A DNA stretch of 64,000 nucleotides from Agrocybe praecox (Eukaryota; Basidiomycota; Agaricomycetes; Agaricales; Agrocybaceae): contig OZ024846.1 of the NCBI GenBank assembly GCA_964017145.1, forward strand, positions 2,976,001 through 3,040,000. The letters are read 5' to 3'. The notes below the pieces were generated by a model. The model saw only the letters and a program-made list of their open reading frames with translations, had not been told where the DNA came from and made no database searches. Shown piece after piece: positions 59,305 through 64,000 of this stretch; positions within the stretch are counted from its first letter, which is position 1; each line of letters opens with the position of its first letter. Both the position numbers and the translations under genes were made by a program.

Positions 59305-61478
59305 TCAAAATCCTTCAATCCACTCCGTATCTCCGGTACTTTTGACATCCCACTCAGCCTCAACGACAGCCTTTGCACCGATATTGACATTCCATTTCCA
59401 CTCGAACTTCCCTTCCTTGTAGCCACCCTTTCCATCGACCAATGGTTCCCATTGAGCACGGAGACCTTGATTCTTTAGGTCAACGCTCTCCCCATCCTTC
59501 GCCTCAGCAAGTCCATCTGGTTTGCGCAAGATGACCTTCGCGCGCTTATCATCGCACGTGGGAACTGAGTCACGGATAATCAAGTCGGCAATCGCGAACT
59601 GGTGCTTGTTCTGAATGGTGATCTTGGTATTGTACGTGGTCGTATTCGTGAGCTCGGTGAATGCCCCTCCATCGGACTTGACCGTCTTCGAGGACCGCTC
59701 GTACGTCACTTTTGTACCTGCGTCGTCTCCTAGGGTGCATTCGAAAGTATCGCCAGTGCTGATCTCCTTCTGTAGAGTAGTCAAAATTAAAACAGTAATC
59801 AATACAATATGGAGTGAAAATATGTACGCTGATAGAAGTCTCAGAAACGTAACTGTCGTCATAGATGACTCTGACAGGTCCTGGAAGGAGGCGATATTCG
59901 CTGCTGTTGGTAACTTTGCACTACACCCAACCGTCAGAGCTCGGTCCATTCAGCCCCAGGGATAAAAAAGATCTTACTTGCAAGAAAACCCTCGCATCGG
60001 CACGAGGGATAGTGATGTACGATATCTTCGCAGCAGAAGTTAGCTCCGCGACGGACACCTGATGCTCGATCCCGTCGCTTGGTATGGTAGACTCTCCTTG
60101 GACGGAGAAAGAGACAGCAATGGGGGTTTCTGATACCATGGTCTTGTTTTCGGTAATCGGGGAGGAGTTTTCTACTTCTTCAAAGTCATCTAGCGAGTCA
60201 TCTTCTGGAACATGAACGCCTTCGGCTTTCGGAAACTCGGCAATCTCTGGATCTGCTGCAGCGGATGAGGATCCAAAGGCTGCGCCACGACCACTACCGT
60301 AACCACCACGTCCACGTCCACCGCCACCGCCAAAGCCTCCTATTCCGAAGGATGAGGCACTAGTAGGTGCAGCTGAACCATAGGTAGTGACTTGTCCGGG
60401 TACATGCTGCCGCGGAAGGCTCACCGGTTGCCCAAACAAAGTACCATTAGTTATACCAAATTGCCCAAAAAGACCTCTCGCTTTGGGTCGGATCTTCCTT
60501 TGTTTGAGTTGTGGGATCGATGTGACCATAGTGTCCGACATGATGGTATTGAGAGTCAGTGATGTGTTATTCCAGTCTTCGCCAGTTTCTTGCGTAACCC
60601 TGGCTCGATAGTGTAGATTGACGGATGGAGAGGGTTTACCATTTTCCGTGGAGGCGTGAAGCTCGTATGTCGGTTTCCATTGAGCGTTGCTGACAACTAA
60701 AGCACGTACACGAATTCATTGCTTGAAGTAATGAAAAAAAGTGAAGTTGACTCACTGTATGTAAGCTTTAGGTCGACAATGTCCTCTTCATCCGCAAAGA
60801 CGACTATGTCAACGGCCCCGTTGGTACTTCCTTTCTTCAAAGTGGTCTTCTTTTTCTCTTGTCTAGAAAGACGATCGATTGCTATGATTTGTTCGTCGAT
60901 GGCGACGATCTTTGAAATATCAGTCACACAGAATATAATGCACATAGGAATAATCTTACAGCCTCTACGATCTTGCGTCCTTGGGAAACATAATTCTCCA
61001 AGAACTGGGACATCTGCCCCGGTGTGACATGTTCACCACTCAACGTCTCAGCATACTTCAAAAGAAGATGTGATTCTTGTTCTCTGATGACTTTCTCACT
61101 CTCCAGAGCTAGCCTCTTCACAGCCAACGTACGAACGAGCTCAGAGGGACTATCTGACGCATGAGTCGTATCATTGGCATTCTTGTCTATGGTACAGACA
61201 ACATCGAACAGGCGAGCAGTTCCTAGCCCAGATACACGAACAGAGTGGGTGTCTATGGAACTAGAGAGACCTCTGATTTCAACTTTATTCTGTCCTTTCT
61301 GACGAGGTGGAAAAAATTGGCGGCGTCGACATTGGCTTCACTCCTTGACCCTACTTGGAAATTTACGTACCTTCAAATGTAGCGAGAAAGTGCGAACTAT
61401 CTCTGCTTTGGATGACTTGAAGACAGTCACAGACTTGATTCTATGTTCAGAAGCAGCAACGGTGAAGGTGAATGTCAT
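59305..61478 (-). CDS. DUF4140/DUF4139 (mucoidy inhibitor A-like) protein, copy 3
   Basis: Exons on minus 61371-61478, 60960-61298, 60756-60909, 59978-60696, 59828-59920 and 59305-59769 give 625 residues. The start MTFTFTVAASEH is chosen because it aligns with the paralogues; an upstream in-frame ATG at 61550 exists. Landmarks are the same as in copy 2, including KGQNKVEIRGLSS, KVIREQESHLLLKYAE, SNAQWKPTYELHAST, GPVRVIYDDSYVSETS and DTEWIEGF at the end. Its linker is Gly/Arg-rich (GGFGGGGGRGRGGYGSGRG). All introns are GT-AG. No signal peptide. Intact. Confidence 0.88.
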
Positions 61479-62437
61479 GGTAGATGAAAAGGAAGGATGG
61501 TTTTCGATATAATTAGTCTCAAGGACGCCTTTTATTTGGCTTCCGGGCACTTTGCGGCACCCGATTCAAGTTGCAATGACTCGGTCCAGCGGTCATTACT
61601 AATAACTACCAAAAATAGCGATGATCCAGACTATTCGGAGATTAAGAGCACTTCTTTGAATTTTGAAGTCTATCTAAAATCGGGGTTAAGAATGGTGGGT
61701 TGGAAGCAAAAAGAGTTTTCCCAAGTCAACATACTATAAGTAATAGTTAAGCGTGCGTAATGCACGACAAAAGCCACGCGACGATAATTGGGGTAATCGA
61801 CGCAATAGAAATTCAAAGAGATAATGGTTGACGTACATTCATACTCGAGTCATTTTAGTATATGGACGGATCTTGAGTACAAGATGCCAACCAAATCGAA
61901 GAAAAATCCAAGGAACCTGGGAATGTGGAATTGCAGAAGACGCATTAGTTGCCATTTGCATGGCCTATCAGAAGTGAAGGATGTGATATGCCGCTTATCC
62001 CTTCCTGCATGCGCTTCGTCATCGACTCATGTTTTTGCGCTGAACGTTGAAGTCAAACTGTATTCTGACAAAATTCCAACATTAAGATGATATGAAAATA
62101 AAGGATTTTTTTACTCACCAAAGGATTATTATCGCCACGCTGGCTGGCCAGCACGTATATTGACAGCGAAGTGAACATCCATGGTCAGGAGGCAAGAAAA
62201 ACAACAAGCCGAGTGCCGAAGCGGGAACGGTTGACGGTCTTTGTTTGGTATCAGTTGCGATGGCATTGGAAAGTCACAAAAGTCGCCGGGAATTTGCCAC
62301 GACCATGCTGCTGATATCATGTAACCTCGGAGAAAGGACACGTCGACGGAAATCTATTTAGTCCTTTTATAACGTATATCCCTGGCAGGCCAAGCGATTC
62401 TTACTTCTTCCTCGATACCACCTCAAAGGTCCGCACG
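61479..62437. other. intergenic stretch between DUF4139 copy 3 and ERV41
   Basis: About 960 bp. An 88-codon + frame at 61824-62090 and a 70-codon minus frame at 62129-62341 show no features; no gene is supported. Confidence 0.5.
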
Positions 62438-64000
62438 ATGTCGACGACAATTGCGGAGGAGCCTTCTTTGCTGGACAAGCTCGACCAAGTCGCACCTTTA
62501 GCAAAATTCGATGCTTTTCCAAAGCTGCCATCGACGTACAAGGCCCGCTCGGAGTCGAGAGGATTTATGACGCTTTTTGTAGCGTTTATGGCCTTCATGC
62601 TAGTTCTAAACGATGTTGGAGAGTATATTTGGGGCTGGCCCGACTACGAATTCAGCGTGGACAACAACAAGTCCAGTTATTTGAACATTAATGTGGATAT
62701 GACGGTGGCCATGCCTTGTGGATGTGCGTCGCAGAAACTATTATCAGCCAGCAGGCAACTGACCTCATACGCAGTTCTGAGCGTTGATTTGAGAGATGCA
62801 ATGGGGGATAGATTGTTTTTGAGTGGGGGACTTCGCAGAGATGGGGTGAGTGAAACATTCATCCGGTTTAGTATCCAATATTCAAAATATTCAATCAGGT
62901 ATTATTCGACGTCGGTGAAGCTACTGCATTGAAGTAAGTCGTAGCTGGGTTTTATGCCTTAAACGAGGTCTGAATATGCACCTGTTTCCAGAGAGCATGC
63001 GACTGCGCTTTCCGCCAGACAGGCTGTTGCTCAATCGCGAAATTCTCGTGGAGTATTCGCATGGCTTTTCCGAAAAAAAGCGGAGAATCTTTTTAAACCT
63101 ACACTGAAGCATACCGCCGATGGTAGCGCTTGCAGAATAACAGGAACTTTGGTCGTAAAACGGGTAACAGGTTCGTAAATCTCCAGCCCCCCTGCTTCGT
63201 ACGCTTATGTCGCATCCAGCGAACTTACACATCACTACTCTCGGACATGGATACGCCAGTTACGAGCATGTGGACCACAACAGTAAATTCGTTGTTCTTT
63301 TCTTGTGCGAACGCGGCTCAAAATTCCGGTTACAGAAATGAATCTTTCGCATGTTATCGAGGAATTCTCATTCGGACCTCATTTCCCTGAAATGGTTCAG
63401 CCTTTGGATAATTCTTTCGAAGCTACAGACAAACGTTAGTGTTTTGTGCTCGTGAAATATGCCCTTCGACTGACAACTTCACCCACAGACTTCATCGCAT
63501 ACCAATACTTCCTGCATGTCGTACCAACGACATATATTGCTCCCCGGTCCGAACCTCTCCATACCCACCAGTACAGTGTAACCCACTACACCAGAGAAAT
63601 CGACCACGACCGAGGCACACCAGGAATTTTCTTCAAATACGAATTAGATCCTCTGGCTATCACCCTCCACCAGCGAACGACGACCTTCCTACAGCTTCTC
63701 ATTCGATGCGTTGGCGTTCTCGGAGGAGTTTTTGTCTGCATGGGTTACGCCATCCGCATTACAACCCGGGCCGTTGAAGTTGTGTCTGGAGCGGACCAAA
63801 CTGCGGGTATCGTCGCCGCCGAATCGTCTGGTGTGAAAATTGGACTAAGATCCAAATGGGCCGGAGGCGAGCTACGGTCGAGACCGAAGAGCGGCAAATT
63901 GGTGCCACAAGGAGGTGGCTGGACAATGGAGGGTGCGAACGGCGGCTCGGGCTACTCGAGCTACACTGGTACACCCGTCGTCGGTGCATTTTCGCCAGGC
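62438..64000 (+). CDS. ERV41: ER-Golgi vesicle protein Erv41 (ERGIC family), 3' partial
   Basis: Exons 62438-62723, 62775-62845, 62899-62933, 62992-63170, 63220-63282, 63336-63434 and 63489 to beyond the window are all in phase. Erv41 works with Erv46 as a cargo receptor in COPII/COPI vesicles, returning ER proteins from the Golgi. Features are FDAFPKLPSTYKARSESRG followed by the first membrane helix (FMTLFVAFMAFMLVLNDVG), the luminal SVDLRDAMGDRLFLS, DGSACRITGTLVVKRVTANL, HITTLGHGYASYEHVDH and LSHVIEEFSFGPHFPEMVQ. The second membrane helix comes after HQRTTTFLQLLIRCVG. The cytoplasmic tail is Gly- and Ser-rich and continues off the right edge. Single copy. Confidence 0.94.

Overview
The window looks like nuclear DNA of a basidiomycete mushroom (Agaricomycetes). 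Genes are broken by many short introns (about 45-80 bp, mostly GT-AG), spacing is compact, and the recognisable families are typical of such fungi: APH-type kinases, a DUF7770-like protein, a secreted CBM13/ricin-B lectin, FmdA/AmdA formamidases and DUF4139 proteins. Housekeeping genes (POP5, SDHC, ERV41, a TBC Rab-GAP) anchor the eukaryotic assignment. I could not name the species.

Left part (1-27,100): a locus repeated three times in tandem. The ancestral unit reads [DUF7770-like gene, +] [8-amino-7-oxononanoate synthase-like gene, -] [POP5, -] [decayed genes, including an APH kinase relic on +] [APH kinase, -]. Unit A (1-10,000) has an intact AONS and an intact kinase but a broken POP5. 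Unit B (11,126-18,511) has an intact DUF7770-like gene, POP5 and kinase but a broken AONS. Unit C (18,732-27,090) keeps an AONS fragment, a POP5 that has lost its ATG, and a ruined kinase. Each ancestral function therefore survives in at least one copy, but not in the same copy. Units A and C also carry transposon insertions whose empty sites can be read in the sister units: a 1,228-bp CACTA-like element (3-bp duplication), a 540-bp TIR element, and a 3,867-bp composite insertion of two head-to-tail elements with identical ends and unrelated interiors. That composite holds a hAT-type MITE and a 101-bp minisatellite.

Middle part (25,500-47,200): a truncated protein kinase and a related complete-looking one, two tandem formamidase genes plus a third, degenerate one, a large His-rich TPR protein, and a secreted CBM13 lectin with a clear TATA box.

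Right part (47,200-64,000): SDHC, a 1,285-residue TBC-domain protein, three DUF4140/DUF4139 (MuiA-like) paralogues (one broken, two convergent and intact) whose central linkers have become Pro-rich, Gln-rich and Gly-rich respectively, and ERV41 running off the right edge.

No rRNA, tRNA, CRISPR array or prokaryotic operon was seen. Coordinates of spliced genes are my own exon reconstructions from splice sites, reading frame and paralogue comparison; no transcript evidence was available.
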